The position numbers and the translations under genes are program-made. DNA of 64,000 nucleotides. Origin: Cichorium intybus. Its lineage: Eukaryota; Streptophyta; Magnoliopsida; Asterales; Asteraceae. The notes below the pieces were generated by a model. The model did not search any database. It saw only the letters and a program-made list of their open reading frames with translations, and was not told the origin of the DNA. Positions 11,047 to 23,499 of the stretch are shown one piece after another. Each line of letters begins with the position of its first letter. Position 1 is the first letter of the stretch. The DNA is taken from positions 44,679,441 through 44,743,440 of the forward strand of contig CM042012.1 of assembly GCA_023525715.1 (NCBI GenBank), given 5' to 3'.

Positions 11047-11404
11047 GGACTGGACGTCAAGTTTGGTGGTGGAAAGTGGAAGGTACTTAATGGGAATTTG
11101 GTTATTTCCCAAGGCTTCGAACGACGCTCGTTATACATGATACCGGTTCCATCTGGGGATGTAACCCCCTATCAAGATGAATGACAAAGTCGGGTTTGCT
11201 GAATCTAGTAGAGCTAAGAGGGTTCAATCTGCAGACTTGAAGCCTGGAGCCACGGGGATGTCAGCTGAGCGGGTTCGGAAGTCTAAACCAAATAGAGGCT
11301 TTGGCAACAGTGGGAGCATGGGTCGTGTTCCAGGTACTAGGCCGAAAAGGAAATGGGTTTGTAAGACTGAAAAACCGAATGTTAAAATCTCTCCTGGGAA
11401 TAGT
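11047..11404 (+). other. Tail region of copia C, first half
   Basis: After the protease comes only about 360 bp before E2 inserts, then 21054-21349 after E2. An open frame at 11177-11473 encodes a Lys/Arg/Gly-rich peptide (RVRKSKPNRGFGNSGSMG, GTRPKRKWVCKTEKPN) with no integrase or reverse transcriptase similarity that I can see. Its last ~23 codons belong to E2's LTR. It may be the remnant of a deleted pol junction or a short extra product. Confidence 0.5.
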
Positions 11405-13948
11405 TGTAACACCCCTTTCTCAAACCGTATCCAAATACAGTTTATATTACAAAAAATATTTTACAACTCGTGAGTATGAAGTAGTCACTAAATTTTTTTT
11501 ACAAACTTTATTCTGAAAGGGTATTACAGACTGAATACAGAAACCATAATTTAAACTTATCTGTATTTCACACTGGTCCCACTCCAGCTCCTGCTCATCT
11601 CACCTAAGTACATAGCATTTAAAAATAATACGTGAGACATAAAGTCTCGTGAGTAATATGGGTTTTAGACCCAAAACTTTTCTGCTCAAAACTTGAATTA
11701 TAAACAAATAAACTACTAGAACTTATTTTCATAATAAATCTCAAATCTCTTTTCCTTTCTATCTTTAAAACTCAAAAATAATTTCTTTCTCAAAAACTGC
11801 TTTCTTTTATCAAAACTGTATTCTTTCTCAAAACTGATTTCTTTCTTTAAAAACTGCTTTCTTTCTTATAACTGCTTTCTTTCTCATTTTCTTGTGACCA
11901 ACTGATACTCATGAATTAGTTTACTTTTATTCATTCTACTAGCTCCCCTCGCGGGACAGAACAGATCCGCCCGCTAGGTTATGCTCATTCTGTCTCCCCT
12001 TTGTGACTTGGAACGGATTCAAGCACAAGGGTATACTAAGCTAGACAACTACTTCGCGACGGGAGGTACCATCCCAGTAGTTTCTTCTGATCCCCCGATT
12101 ATGTGGGTGATCCTAGTCCGGACAACTGGCTCTTACTTCTTTCTTTATTTAATTCTTATCTCATTACATCTCAAATTGGTCAAAATGGGACACAATTTAT
12201 AAATAACTCATACTCATACACTTTATAACTCTTTACTGAAAATACTTTCAAAACTGATTTTGACATCTTAGTTCACATAAGGAACTTCTTTCAAAATACT
12301 TTGCAAACTATACTTCTTAAAAATCTGCTTGAAACACTTAGCCCTTGTATAGAGCTACTTTAAAAACTATTTTCCAAACTTTAGTATTTGCAAACATTTG
12401 GAAATCTTATTTTTCTGAAAATATCATTTTGCTATGTACAAGAGAAATCCTCATAAAACTCACATTGGTTTAGCTATAAACCACTATGCTTCTTATACGC
12501 CTTCTCCCTTTCCGTGCTCACTAGTATTTGAAGCACCTCCTACACATATATCACATATATATATTTAATAAATATATGCTACAACTGACTCTACAGTTCT
12601 AAGGTCTCATATGACACAACTTCAAGTCATAACAAGTATATGACTACTAACAATCATCTTTCTATGAATTATATACTCTTCAATGTACTCGTATTCTACT
12701 ACAGTACCCCCGAGGGGTCGTATTCTGAATTTAATAATTTTCCACATGGTTTCATACCATTTTAAGCCTATGGTATGAATTATAGACCAAACAGACATGT
12801 CTAGCATCGAGTCAAAATCTCAAAATTGGACAGAATGCTGCCCAGCAAAGAGCACGACTCGTGCTATTTTTGTGCTTAGGGAAGCACGACTCGTGCTAAT
12901 GGTATATGGCTATTTCTGGGTTCTACAGTTGAGCACGACTCGTGCAATCCATAGAGTAAAAAGGCACGACTCGTGCCATGTCTGCAGACTCGATTTTTAA
13001 TCCGATTTTTGAGCTGCAGACCTCTGTTTTGACCCATTAAGTGCTTAATACTTATCTTAATCATTTTACTATCATTCCATGACTAAAACCCTTGCTTTAC
13101 ATCAGGTTTTAAGCCATGGAATCACTGATTCCAATTCCAATTCATTGAAAACCCGTTTTTGCTATTTTTCACTAAAAATCCAAGTTTTTTAAATTAACCA
13201 CTTAGGAGTGTCTTAATACATCCTAAATGATCATTTGGACTCAACAAAACCATAAAAACTGGTCTTGATCATGTAGACCCGTAAATTAGGGTTCTTGAGC
13301 AAAATCATCATTTCTTGATTTTTAACATATTCCATGGTTAGAACATGTCTATTTGATGATTTTGAACAAGATGATTCCATTAAGACCATAGATTCTGGAA
13401 AATCAGAAGTTGAGAATCAACTTCCGTTCAAGATTTTGAGTTCAAAGGCTAGAATATTACCTCTTGGAGCTTGGAATCACTAATTCCAAAGCTTTTCTTG
13501 ATTTCTTGGCAACGATTCTTGGACCTCTTCTTCTTCTCCCGTACTCTCTCTCGCTCTCTCTAGTCTCTTCTGTAAGCTTCTACTAGTTTCTGGACATAGA
13601 GAGTAATAACTCTCTTATTTATATTTTTAATTTTATAAAATAATTGCAATTTGGTCCCTAACCTCTTCCTTTTGTTCAAAAGTGGTCCAAAGGTTCATAA
13701 CTTTACAATTTATGTTTCATTTACTTCCAACTTAACATTTTCTTGACAATTTGGTCATTTTCAAGTCAAATGACTAATTTGCCATTTTCGTCCAAATTTC
13801 ACTATTCATGCGGTAAAACTCCAAATTTTCACATAATCTCTTATTTCTTATAATATTATTTTACAAATACATATTATTTTTCATAATAGTCTTATAACGT
13901 GTCAAAAGACCGTTTTACCCTTTTACAACTTTTTCGCGGGTTCTTACA
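11405..13948 (-). repeat. 3' LTR of chromovirus E2
   Basis: 2544 bp, TGTAACACCCC...TTCTTACA on the plus strand. Adjacent at 13949-13960 is GTCACCCCTCCT, whose complement AGGAGGGGTGAC is the polypurine tract. The LTR carries four GCACG-ACT-CGTGC palindromes. The open frames inside it (for example 11981-12202, 12797-13000, 12876-13064) recur in the other LTR and have no coding support. Confidence 0.9.
12852..12976. repeat. Four 5-3-5 palindromes in E2 3' LTR
   Basis: GCACGACTCGTGC at 12852-12864, 12884-12896, 12933-12945 and 12964-12976. Spacing is 32, 49 and 31 bp, that is two pairs. The other LTR has the same four at 19953, 19984, 20034 and 20065 (approximate starts). In the element's sense strand the centre is AGT. 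Confidence 0.9.
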
Positions 13949-13959
13949 GTCACCCCTCC

Positions 13960-14175
13960 TTATGCGGATTCCGTCCTCGGAATCTTTTCGTAATCTGTGA
14001 AATTCGGATATCTTCTCTTCATTTCTTCTAACGTCTCCCAGGTTAGGTTTGATCCTAATGGGTGCTTCCATTTGACTAATACTAAGTCAATCTCCTTGTT
14101 CTTCAGCTTCTTAGTCTACATTTCTAGAATTTCTTCAGGTTCTTCAACCAGTCTGCTAGGAGTCTCCACCTTTAA
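13960..14175 (-). pseudogene. E2 chromodomain relic
   Basis: Minus-strand translation gives KKLKNKEIDLVLVKWKH then TWETLEEMKRRYPNF, the pattern of the C-terminal chromodomain of plant chromoviruses, preceded by an in-frame stop. The chromodomain would direct integration to chromatin with particular histone marks. It ends close to the polypurine tract, as in F. Confidence 0.75.
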
Positions 14176-14639
14176 GTCTGTGTACGATGTAACTAACTCT
14201 TCTTTTCCAAAGTACTTCTTCAGGTAGCATGATATCATGTATTTCGCTGAGTTCTGGTGGTAACTCTAGCTTAAATGCTTGCAATCCAACTCTCTTCGGT
14301 CTTCTAAAAGGTCCAATGTATCTTGGACTCAGCTTTCCTCCTTTACTAAAACTGACTACGTCCCTTTACGACGACACTTTTATCATCACTAAATCATCTT
14401 CTTGTAAATCATATAGTCTTTTCTTCAGATTCGAGTACTCTTCTGTCGGTCTTGTGCTGTTTTCATGTTAGCTTGAATCACCCCAATCTTCTCATTGATC
14501 ACTCTAATAATCTCTGGTCCTGTGAGCTTAGTCTCACCTGCCTTCATCCCGCAATAAGGAGTTCTACACTTCTTACCATACAATGCCTCAAAGGGTGGCA
14601 TTTTAGTGCTAGAATAGTAGCTGTTGTTATATGTAAGCT

Positions 14640-15210
14640 CTACTAAAGGTAGGTGTTCATTCCAACTACCTCCAAAAATCCATCACACATGATCGTAACA
14701 TGTCTTCTACTGTCTGGATCGTTCGCTCATTCTGACCATCCGTTTGTGGATGATACATTGTACTTAGCTGAATTCTCGTCCCCATTTTCTCTTGTAAGGC
14801 ACTCCAAAAATTAGAGGTAAACCTGGGGTCTCTGTCTAACACGATGGACAACGGTGCACCATATCTTCTTAATACTTCGTCTGTGTATTACTAAGCTAAC
14901 TTCTCCAATGGAGTAGTTTCTTTTTATGGCTAGAAACAGTGCACTCTTGGTCAATCGGTTCACTATGACCCATAAACAATCATAGCCTCTTCTCATTCTT
15001 GTTAACCCCACAATAAAGTTTATGGTTACATCCTCCCATTTTCCTGCTGGAATGTGCAAGATCTAAGCATCTCCATGCGGGACTTTGATGTTCCGCCTTA
15101 ACTTGCGCACAACTGACGCACTTGGATAATGCACTTTCCTCAACTTTAAACTTAAACTTATATGACTCTTCTAAATAAACTTTCTCAAGTCTCCTGCTTT
15201 CGGCACCCAA
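14640..15210 (-). pseudogene. E2 integrase relic
   Basis: Read on the minus strand: part of the HHCC finger (CVSCAQVKAEHQSPA, near 15090-15130), then KWEDVTINFIVGL, RGYDCLWVIVNRLTKSALF, and in a second frame VLDRDPRFTSNFW and YHPQTDGQNERTIQTVEDML. The first catalytic aspartate of the DD35E core (MDF in F) is Asn here (INF). At least one frameshift separates the two halves near 14850. The second Asp and the Glu are still present. Confidence 0.8.
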
Positions 15211-15429
15211 ATGCGGGTTCTAGAAGTCTTTAACTCTTGTCTACTTATCTCAAACTGCATGTCTTTTCCTAGTTTCTCATCTTTCAAGTCTATGCTTTTC
15301 TCAACTTTATATTGGGCTGCTTTATTTTGTTCTATAATACTGGATACTAGTTATATACGCATCGATCTTGTCTTGATTCTTTTCTCTGGAATTTTTCTAC
15401 TCAAATCATCTGCTGCTACACTTGCTTGC

Positions 15430-15800
15430 CTGAATGGTATACAATCTCGTAAACATAATCACTGATCAACTCTAACTATCTTTTCTGTCTTATGTTCAAC
15501 TCTATTTGAGTGAACACATACTGCAAACTCTTGTGATCAGTGAATAGCTTGCGCTTTGTTCCATACAGGTAATGCCTCTAAATTTTCAAGGCAATTACAA
15601 TCGCTGCTAGCTCTATATCATAGGTAATATACTTTGTTTCTAGGGCTTTCAACTATCTGGGAACATATGCTATACTCTTACTCCTATGCATCTACACACA
15701 GCCAAGCCCTCTATGTGAGGCATCGCTGTATACTTCAAAATCTTCTGTCCCATCTGGTAACCTAAGGACAGACGCATTACACGACTTCTCTTTTAATGTA
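15430..15800 (-). pseudogene. E2 RNase H relic
   Basis: Minus-strand translation shows VLRLPDGTEDFEVYSDAS with RGLGCV near 15690-15790, then ALKI and RHYLYGTKRKLFTDHKSLQ (about 15500-15600) and VAADDLSRKIP near 15410-15440, with stops between. This is the family RNase H domain just upstream of integrase. Recognisable pol stops abruptly near 15800, where reverse transcriptase should continue. Confidence 0.7.
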
Positions 15801-18400
15801 ATAAAAGCTTTTTCTTATTCTTCTTACTTGAGTAAATTTCATATTTTAAATTTACTTTCTCTCTCTTATTATAGAAGCTCTATCACTTCATATTTTATAC
15901 ATTTCTTTAGAAGTTTTACAACTTCTTATATCTACATATACTAGAAGAATTGACTTTTCAAAAGTCAATCGTTGTTCTTGCTTCTTTTGTCTTATCTTTC
16001 ATCTTTAATTCTCAAAGAATTTTCTATCTTTTTCTTTTTATAAGCAAAACCTTTTATTTCAAAGGTGTTGCTATAATTACTACTAAAACTTTTCTTTGTC
16101 TTTACTACTAACTTTCATACATTCTCATAAGGTTATTATCTTTATCATTCTGTTACTTACATGTATTACTTTTATAAATACATGTCTTATATCACTCTTT
16201 ACTTGTATTATTTTCCCATTTTGACATACTAACGATCTTGATACTTCTTTCATCCTCCTTTATAATTCATGAAATTTCAATCTCTTTTACTCATTACATT
16301 TTCTGATACAGTCATGTCCTTTTTATTTCTCAGCTTTCTTACAGTACTCTTATGAGTACACTTCTTATCTTCTTAGGTACTCCATGTACCATTCTCATAT
16401 TATTACTTATGTTTTAGTACTTTCTTGTAGTTCCTATTTCTCACACTAATGCTTGGTTTAGCACTCTATCTCTTACTTACTCTTTACTTGCTATTGTTAA
16501 TGCCACAAATAACTTTTACTTTTCTTTTTATCCTGACTACATTATAACAACACTTTAATAAAGATTGGCATTTCTGATTCAATTCCTTGTTTTATCTCAT
16601 TATACTTATTGAGCATACACTACTTTCACAAACATTTAGTCTCTATATCTCACATATTTTACTTATAATCTTTCTAGGTTTGATACCCAAAAATTTCTTT
16701 TATTATTCTTTTTTACCATTTCTCTCTATGTGTCTTAAGGCTATATGCCCAACACATTGCATTGTTCTTTCATTTAAGCTTCATTTCTTTACTCTCTTTA
16801 TTTTATTTTATTTTATTTTTTATTATTTTTTTTGTATCTTAAAGCGATATACGCTATACACTTTCTTATGTTCCATAATTACTAGCCATGTACTGACCAT
16901 TTCTCTAATCTTTGGCAACTTTTACCCGTTACTTCCGCTTAGAGGTAGTAACTTCCTGTCTCTTTATTTTAGTTCTTATTTCATATTTGACTCTTTGTCT
17001 AATACTTATCTGGATATTCACTTTTACTCTTTATCTCATATTATTTATGACTCTCAGTCATTTTTCTCACATTCTTTTGGTTATCCTTTTTATCATTCAC
17101 AGTTCTTCTTATTTGTAGTTTATATGGTCACTAAATCTGATTTCAAATGACCATTTCTTTGATAACTGTCTTTATATTCTTCTCACTTTTATCATTGTCT
17201 GTCTTTTCTTTAACTTTTCCCCTAACACTTGATTAGGCATTCAATCTCCATTTCTCAACTCATTCTCTTGCATTATAACAATGCAACTTGCTCATAGTCT
17301 TTAACGATTTTTTATTACTTTCTCATTCAGGTAACTTACTTTGCTATGTTACTGATTATAGTACACTTCAAACTCAGTTATTTGCTCCAACTATTAGGTG
17401 TCTTAACTTGTCATATTACTTTCGAGTTTGGAAGTCACGACTTCCCATTTCTTACACTTTAATTTCTGCCCTTGGTTACTTATCTAATACTTGATTAAGT
17501 ATTTTGCTTTCGTTTTATATTATCATATTTAATCACAACTTTTATATACATACCTTAATCTCTTGGTTGTCCATAAACAACACATCATACTACTTCTCAA
17601 TATTTATTCTGTACTCTTTTATACTTTTTTTATACCTCTATTTGGGTTTGTCTATAATTACAAGCCCAGCTCATTTCCCTTTTACTCTTTCTGCTTAAAT
17701 GTTTTCATTCTTCTTCCTTATATTAATTTTATTCATATATCTGTATTCACATTCTTTTCCAATCTTTCTTTCCTTGGTCACTGTGGTGACATTACTCTAT
17801 TTTTTTTATAATCATAATTCGTTTCCGTTAGACAACAGAATTTTTTTATACTCTTTCTTTTATATTTGTACTATATACTCCATTACTTCTATTAACATTT
17901 TCAATACATTTATACTTTCTGGCCATGTCTCTTTTACTGATTCAGTGCTCTTTACTCATACTTTCTTATGTTTTATTACATATACTTTATACTGATTCAT
18001 ATAAGGTATGGGGTTTTCCCCACTACATACTTCGTATTTGTTACTTCATCTTTAACACTTTTCCTTTATACTTTAGTATTTTCATTCATACTTGATTTTC
18101 TTACATAGGTATATCGAACCTATACTCCTCAAATCTCCTACACTTATCACTTACAGCTTCACATGATTCCTGTGTGGTTCCACCAAACTCAAATATATAT
18201 CCTGTGATTATGAAAGTACGGGCCCATATTATTATAACCACCTATACACATTTGCTTCCAGTTTACCACCAGGACTCATGTTCCACTGTTATGAATTTAC
18301 TCCCATTTCTACTTACTTTCGACATCATACCCAAGTATGTACTCTACTTAACTCTCACATAGTTTAAGTCTAGGTTCAAGTACTAACACCTAGTTCGCTT
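15800..18400. other. Pyrimidine-rich spacer replacing E2 gag-PR-RT
   Basis: About 2.6 kb of strongly T/C-rich sequence on the plus strand (A/G-rich in element sense), many CTTTCT, TTCTTA and TATTTAT runs, no recognisable protein domain in any frame. The Phe/Leu/Ser/Tyr-rich plus frames (16587-17150, 16912-17118, 17504-17995) follow from composition. It lies exactly where gag, protease and reverse transcriptase would be, between PBS and RNase H. Confidence 0.7.
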
Positions 18401-18408
18401 AAACTATG

Positions 18409-18420
18409 GCTCTGATACCA
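18409..18420 (-). promoter_or_regulatory. Primer binding site of E2
   Basis: GCTCTGATACCA, reverse complement of TGGTATCAGAGC, four bases from the LTR edge at 18425. It places E2 on the minus strand. Confidence 0.9.
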
Positions 18421-18424
18421 AAAC

Positions 18425-19571
18425 TGTAACACCCCTTTCTCAAACCGTATCCAAATACAGTTTATATTACAAAAAATATTTTACAACTCGTGACTATGAA
18501 GTAGTCACTAAATTTGTTTTTTACAAACTTTATTCTGAAAGGGTATTATAGACTGAATACAGAAACCATAATTTAAACTTATCTGTATTTCACAGTGGTC
18601 CCACTCCAGCTCCTGCTCATCTCACCTAAGTACATAGCATTTAAAAATAATACGTGAGACATAAAGTCTCGTGAGTAATATGGGTTTTAGACCCAAAACT
18701 TTTCTGCTCAAAACTTGAATTTTAAACAAATAAACTACTAGAACTTATTTTCATAATAAATCTCAAATCTCTTTTCCTTTCTATCTTTAAAACTCAAAAA
18801 TACTTTCTTTCTCAAAAACTGCTTTCTTTTATCAAAACTGTATTCTTTCTCAAAACTGATTTCTTTCTTTAAAAACTGCTTTCTTTCTTATAACTGCTTT
18901 CTTTCTCATTTTCTTGTGACCAACTGATACTCATGAATTAGTTTACTTTTATTCATTCTACTAGCTCCTCTCGCGGGACAGAACAGATCCGCCCGCTAGG
19001 TTATGCTCATTCTGTCTCCCCTTTGTGACTTGGAACGAATTCAAGCACAAGGGTATACTAAGCTAGACAACTACTTCGCGACGGGAGGTACCATCCCAGT
19101 AGTTTCTTCTGATCCCCCGATTATGTGGGTGATCCTAGTCCGGACAATTGGCTCTTACTTCTTTCTTTCTTTAATTCTTATCTCATTACATCTCAAATTG
19201 GTCAAAATGGGACACAATTTATAAATAACTCATACTCATACACTTTATAACTCTTTACTGAAAATACTTTCAAAACTGATTTTGACATCTTAGTTCACAT
19301 AAGGAACTTCTTTCAAAATACTTTGCAAACTATACTTCTTAAAAATCTGCTTGAAACACTTAGCCCTTGTATAGAGCTACTTTAAAAACTATTTTCCAAA
19401 CTTTAGTATTTGCAAACATTTGGAAATCTTATTTTTCTGAAAATATCATTTTGCTATGTACTAGAGAAATCCTCATAAAACTCACCTTGGTTTAGCTATA
19501 AACCACTATGCTTCTTATACGCCTTCTCCCTTTCCGTGCTCACTAGTATTTGAAGCACCTCCTACACATAT

Positions 19572-19669
<98 letters not shown>

Positions 19670-21048
19670 ATAAATATATGCTACAACTGACTCTACAGTT
19701 CTAAGGTCTCATATGACACAACTTCAAGTCATAACAAGTATATGACTACTAACAATCATCTTTCTATGAATTATATACTCTTCAATGTACTCGTATTCTA
19801 CTACAGTACCCCCGAGGGGTCATATTATGAATTTAATAATTTCCACATGGTTTCATACCATTTTAAGCCTATGGTATGAATTATAGACCAAACGGACATG
19901 TCTAGCATCGAGTCAAAATCTCAAAATTGGACAGAATGCTGCCCAGCAAAGAGCACGACTCGTGCTCTTTTTGTGCTTAGGGAAGCACGACTCGTGCTAA
20001 TGGTATATGGCTATTTCTGGGTTCTACAGTTGAGCACGACTCGTGCAATCCATAGAGTAAAAAGGCACGACTCGTGCCATGTCTGCAGACTCGATTTTTA
20101 ATCCGATTTTTGAGCTGCAGACCTCTGTTTTGACCCATTAAGTGCTTAATACTTATCTTAATCATTTTACTATCATTCCATGACTAAAACCCTTGCTTTA
20201 CATCAGGTTTTAAGCCATGGAATCACTGATTCCAATTCCAATTCTTTGAAAACCCGTTTTTGCTATTTTTCACTAAAAATCCAAGTTTTTTAAATTAACC
20301 ACTTAGGAGTGTCTTAATACATCCTAAATGATCATTTGGACTCAACAAAACCATAAAAACTGGTCTTGATCATGTAGACCCGTGAATTAGGGTTCTTGAG
20401 CAAAATCATCATTTCTTGATTTTTAACATATTCCATGGTTAGAACATGTCTATTTGATGATTTTGAACAAGATGATTCCATTAAGACCATAGATTCTGGA
20501 AAATCAGAAGTTGAGAATCAACTCCCGTTCAAGATTTTGAGTTCAAAGGCTAGAATATTTTCTCTTGGAGCTTGGAATCACTAATTCCAAAGCTTTTCTT
20601 GATTTCCTGGCAACGATTCTTGGACCTCTTCTTCTTCTCCCGTACTCTCTCTCGCTCTCTCTAGTCTCTTCTATAAGCTTCTACTAGTTTATGGACATAG
20701 AGAGTAATAACTCTCTTATTTATATTTTTAATTTTATAAAATAATTGCAATTTGGTCCCTAACCTCTTCCTTTTGTTCAAAAGTGGTCCAAAGGTTCATA
20801 ACTTTACAATTTATGTTTCATTTACTTCCAACTTAACATTTTCTTGACAATTTGGTCATTTTCAAGTCAAATGACTAATTTGCCATTTTCGTCCAAATTT
20901 CACTATTCATGCGGTAAAACTCCAAATTTCGCATAATCTCTTATTTCTTATCATATTATTTTACAAATACATATTATTTTTCATAATAGTCTTATAACAT
21001 GTCAAAAGACCGTTTTACCCTTTTACAACTTTTTCGTGGGTTCTTACA
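18425..21048 (-). repeat. 5' LTR of chromovirus E2
   Basis: 2624 bp copy of 11405-13948, with only scattered substitutions visible, plus a (TA)n tract at about 19574-19667 that the other LTR has only as a short seed (ATATATATATTTAATAAATA near 12555). It contains the four palindromes 19953-20077. Confidence 0.9.
19574..19667. repeat. (TA)n tract in E2 5' LTR
   Basis: About 94 bp of TA repeats that are much shorter in the sister LTR, so the tract expanded after or during insertion. Confidence 0.9.
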
Positions 21049-21053
21049 GTAGT

Positions 21054-21349
21054 CTGCTGAGTTTGGAGAATGCTTATCCACTGAAATTCTCTGGAGCCGA
21101 TGGTACGCGTTTATGGGAGTCGGTTGAGATTGGGGATGTTTCTGTGGTAGGTTCTGCCATGACTGGGTCTGATATGACCAATGTTCAGTTGGGGCGGCTG
21201 CAACTGGTCCCTCTGGTATTTAATGAGAGGGGCGGCTGCAACTAGGAAAATTTGACTAAGTTTTAGCTTGTTCTTGGGAAGTGAAAGCTTGGAAGACTTG
21301 TTATGTTCGGAGATTAATGAGAGATGTTAAAAATCTTCAAGTGGGAGAT
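21054..21349 (+). other. Tail and polypurine tract of copia C
   Basis: Continuation of C after E2. It contains a direct repeat GGGGCGGCTGCAACT (about 21192 and 21229) and ends in AAGTGGGAGAT, a polypurine tract directly before the 3' LTR start TGTTATGTG at 21350. The open frame 21036-21245 begins in E2's LTR and is not called. Confidence 0.6.
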
Positions 21350-22343
<994 letters not shown>

Positions 22344-22344
22344 G

Positions 22345-22356
22345 TGGTATTAGAGC
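22345..22356 (+). promoter_or_regulatory. Primer binding site of copia A (one change)
   Basis: TGGTATTAGAGC, one base different from TGGTATCAGAGC, one base after the LTR end. It is consistent with C to T decay. Confidence 0.8.
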
Positions 22357-23250
22357 TAGTTTGTTTTCTTGTGATTTGATATAAACTGTTTATTTGATCA
22401 TGGGGTTTTCGAAAATAAACCCTTGGGAGGCTTAATTTTCGTCTATGGTGGCTAGGGTTTCAAAACCCTAGCCTCCCCTGCCTTATCTGCGAATTGCATG
22501 CTGCCTAGAATACTTGGTTGTTATTTTTGGTAACTAGATCCTCTGAATAACTTGAACCTTTAGTCCTTGCATGTTAATTTCGAGATTTTGGCTAGGGTTT
22601 CCTAACCCTAGCCGCCACCCTTGGTCCCCCCTTGATTTGCTTGCCTTTTATAAGTAGGTTGTTATTTATGGTAATTATTGGATAATTAAATAACTGGAAC
22701 CCCTTATCTTTGCATGCTGATTTCGTGACCTAGGGATAAGGGTTAGGAAAATTAATTTGATTAATTTTTGTGATTCCCTTATTAGATTTAATTAGTTTAA
22801 TTAAATTGTTTAATTAAAATACCAATTAAATCACTTAAAGAATTAATTAAATTTTCGAAAAATAGAAATAAATTTGCGAAAATTCTTTGAAAATTAATTC
22901 TAAATTATTTTAATAAGATTAAAATATATATCTTATATATTTATGATTAAAAGTTAATTATTTATTTATAAGAAATTGGTTAGTCTTACCGCAAGTAGGC
23001 CTCATTCACAAAACTGTCCTATAAAGAGGGTATAAGGCGACTGACTATAAAATGTTAGTCTAATGGGTATCCACTCTTACCCACCGCTCTCCTGGCCAGT
23101 CGAGTGTCGTTAGCCGAACGGGTTTGATAGAACCGCTAAGCCTTTTAAAAGTATAATGCTATAATTGAAAGTACTAGAACCTTAAACAAAACCCAATCTA
23201 GTTACTTTAGGATAAAAATGTGAATTGGTGCTAATCCAAGGAATTGCACA

Positions 23251-23324
23251 TTGCACTTTGTGGAACGTTGGTGGAGCGTGTGTGGTTTACCTGCACACCA
23301 ACTGGGGTCCGCAAAGAGTTGCAA
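23251..23324 (+). other. Constant-loop hairpin, copy A1
   Basis: Inner stem GTTGGTG (23267-23273) pairs with CACCAAC (23296-23302) around a 22-nt loop starting GAGCGTGTGTGG and ending ACCTGCA. Outer stem CTTTGTGGA (23256-23264) pairs with TCCGCAAAG (23308-23316) with one G-U pair. TTGC (23251-23254) pairs with GCAA (23321-23324). Confidence 0.8.
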
Positions 23325-23328
23325 TGGG

Positions 23329-23407
23329 TTTCTCGATTTTGTCATTATTAACGGAGCATGTGTGGTTAACCGGCACGTTAATTAGAGATGACAATTGACT
23401 TCGAGAG
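23329..23407 (+). other. Constant-loop hairpin, copy A2
   Basis: Inner stem ATTAACG (23347-23353) with CGTTAAT (23376-23382), 22-nt loop starting GAGCATGTGTGG and ending ACCGGCA. Outer pairs TTGTCAT/ATGACAA and TCTCGA/TCGAGA. Confidence 0.8.
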
Positions 23408-23421
23408 TACCGAGCACATTT

Positions 23422-23499
23422 GCATGGTTATTCACACCCGGTTTGTGATCCTCGGCATCCCAGTCACAAACAGTGGGGCACATCCGAGACTAAACATGC
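23422..23499 (+). other. Third leader hairpin of copia A
   Basis: GTTTGTGA (23441-23448) pairs with TCACAAAC (23464-23471) inside GCATG (23422-23426) and CATGC (23495-23499). B has the same at 38139-38217. Confidence 0.7.

Larger units (their letters stand above)
11405..21048 (-). mobile_element. Chromovirus E2 (Ty3/gypsy), defective, full LTR pair
   Basis: LTRs are 11405-13948 and 18425-21048, nearly identical by eye apart from a TA tract present only in the right copy. Flanking bases are ATAGT (11400-11404) and GTAGT (21049-21053), a 5-bp TSD with one mismatch. The PBS next to the right LTR and the pol relic both read on the minus strand. Pol retains pieces of RNase H, integrase and chromodomain (13960-15800) with many stops. 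Gag, protease and reverse transcriptase are not recognisable; their place (15800-18400) is a pyrimidine-rich stretch on the plus strand. The element sits in copia C. Confidence 0.9.

Noticed and set aside
12797..13000. Small proteins encoded in E2 LTRs (12797-13000/19898-20101 and their antisense frames)
   Set aside because: They span the palindrome array; conservation between the two LTRs only reflects LTR identity.
16587..17150. 187-codon plus-strand frame rich in Phe, Leu, Ser and Tyr
   Set aside because: Product of the T/C-rich composition of the E2 spacer; several such frames overlap in different phases and none shows a domain.
23251..23499. Leader hairpins as a hammerhead ribozyme or riboswitch
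   Set aside because: The conserved loop lacks the CUGAUGA and GAAA core of hammerheads, and no known riboswitch core is present; only a structured element of unknown role can be claimed.
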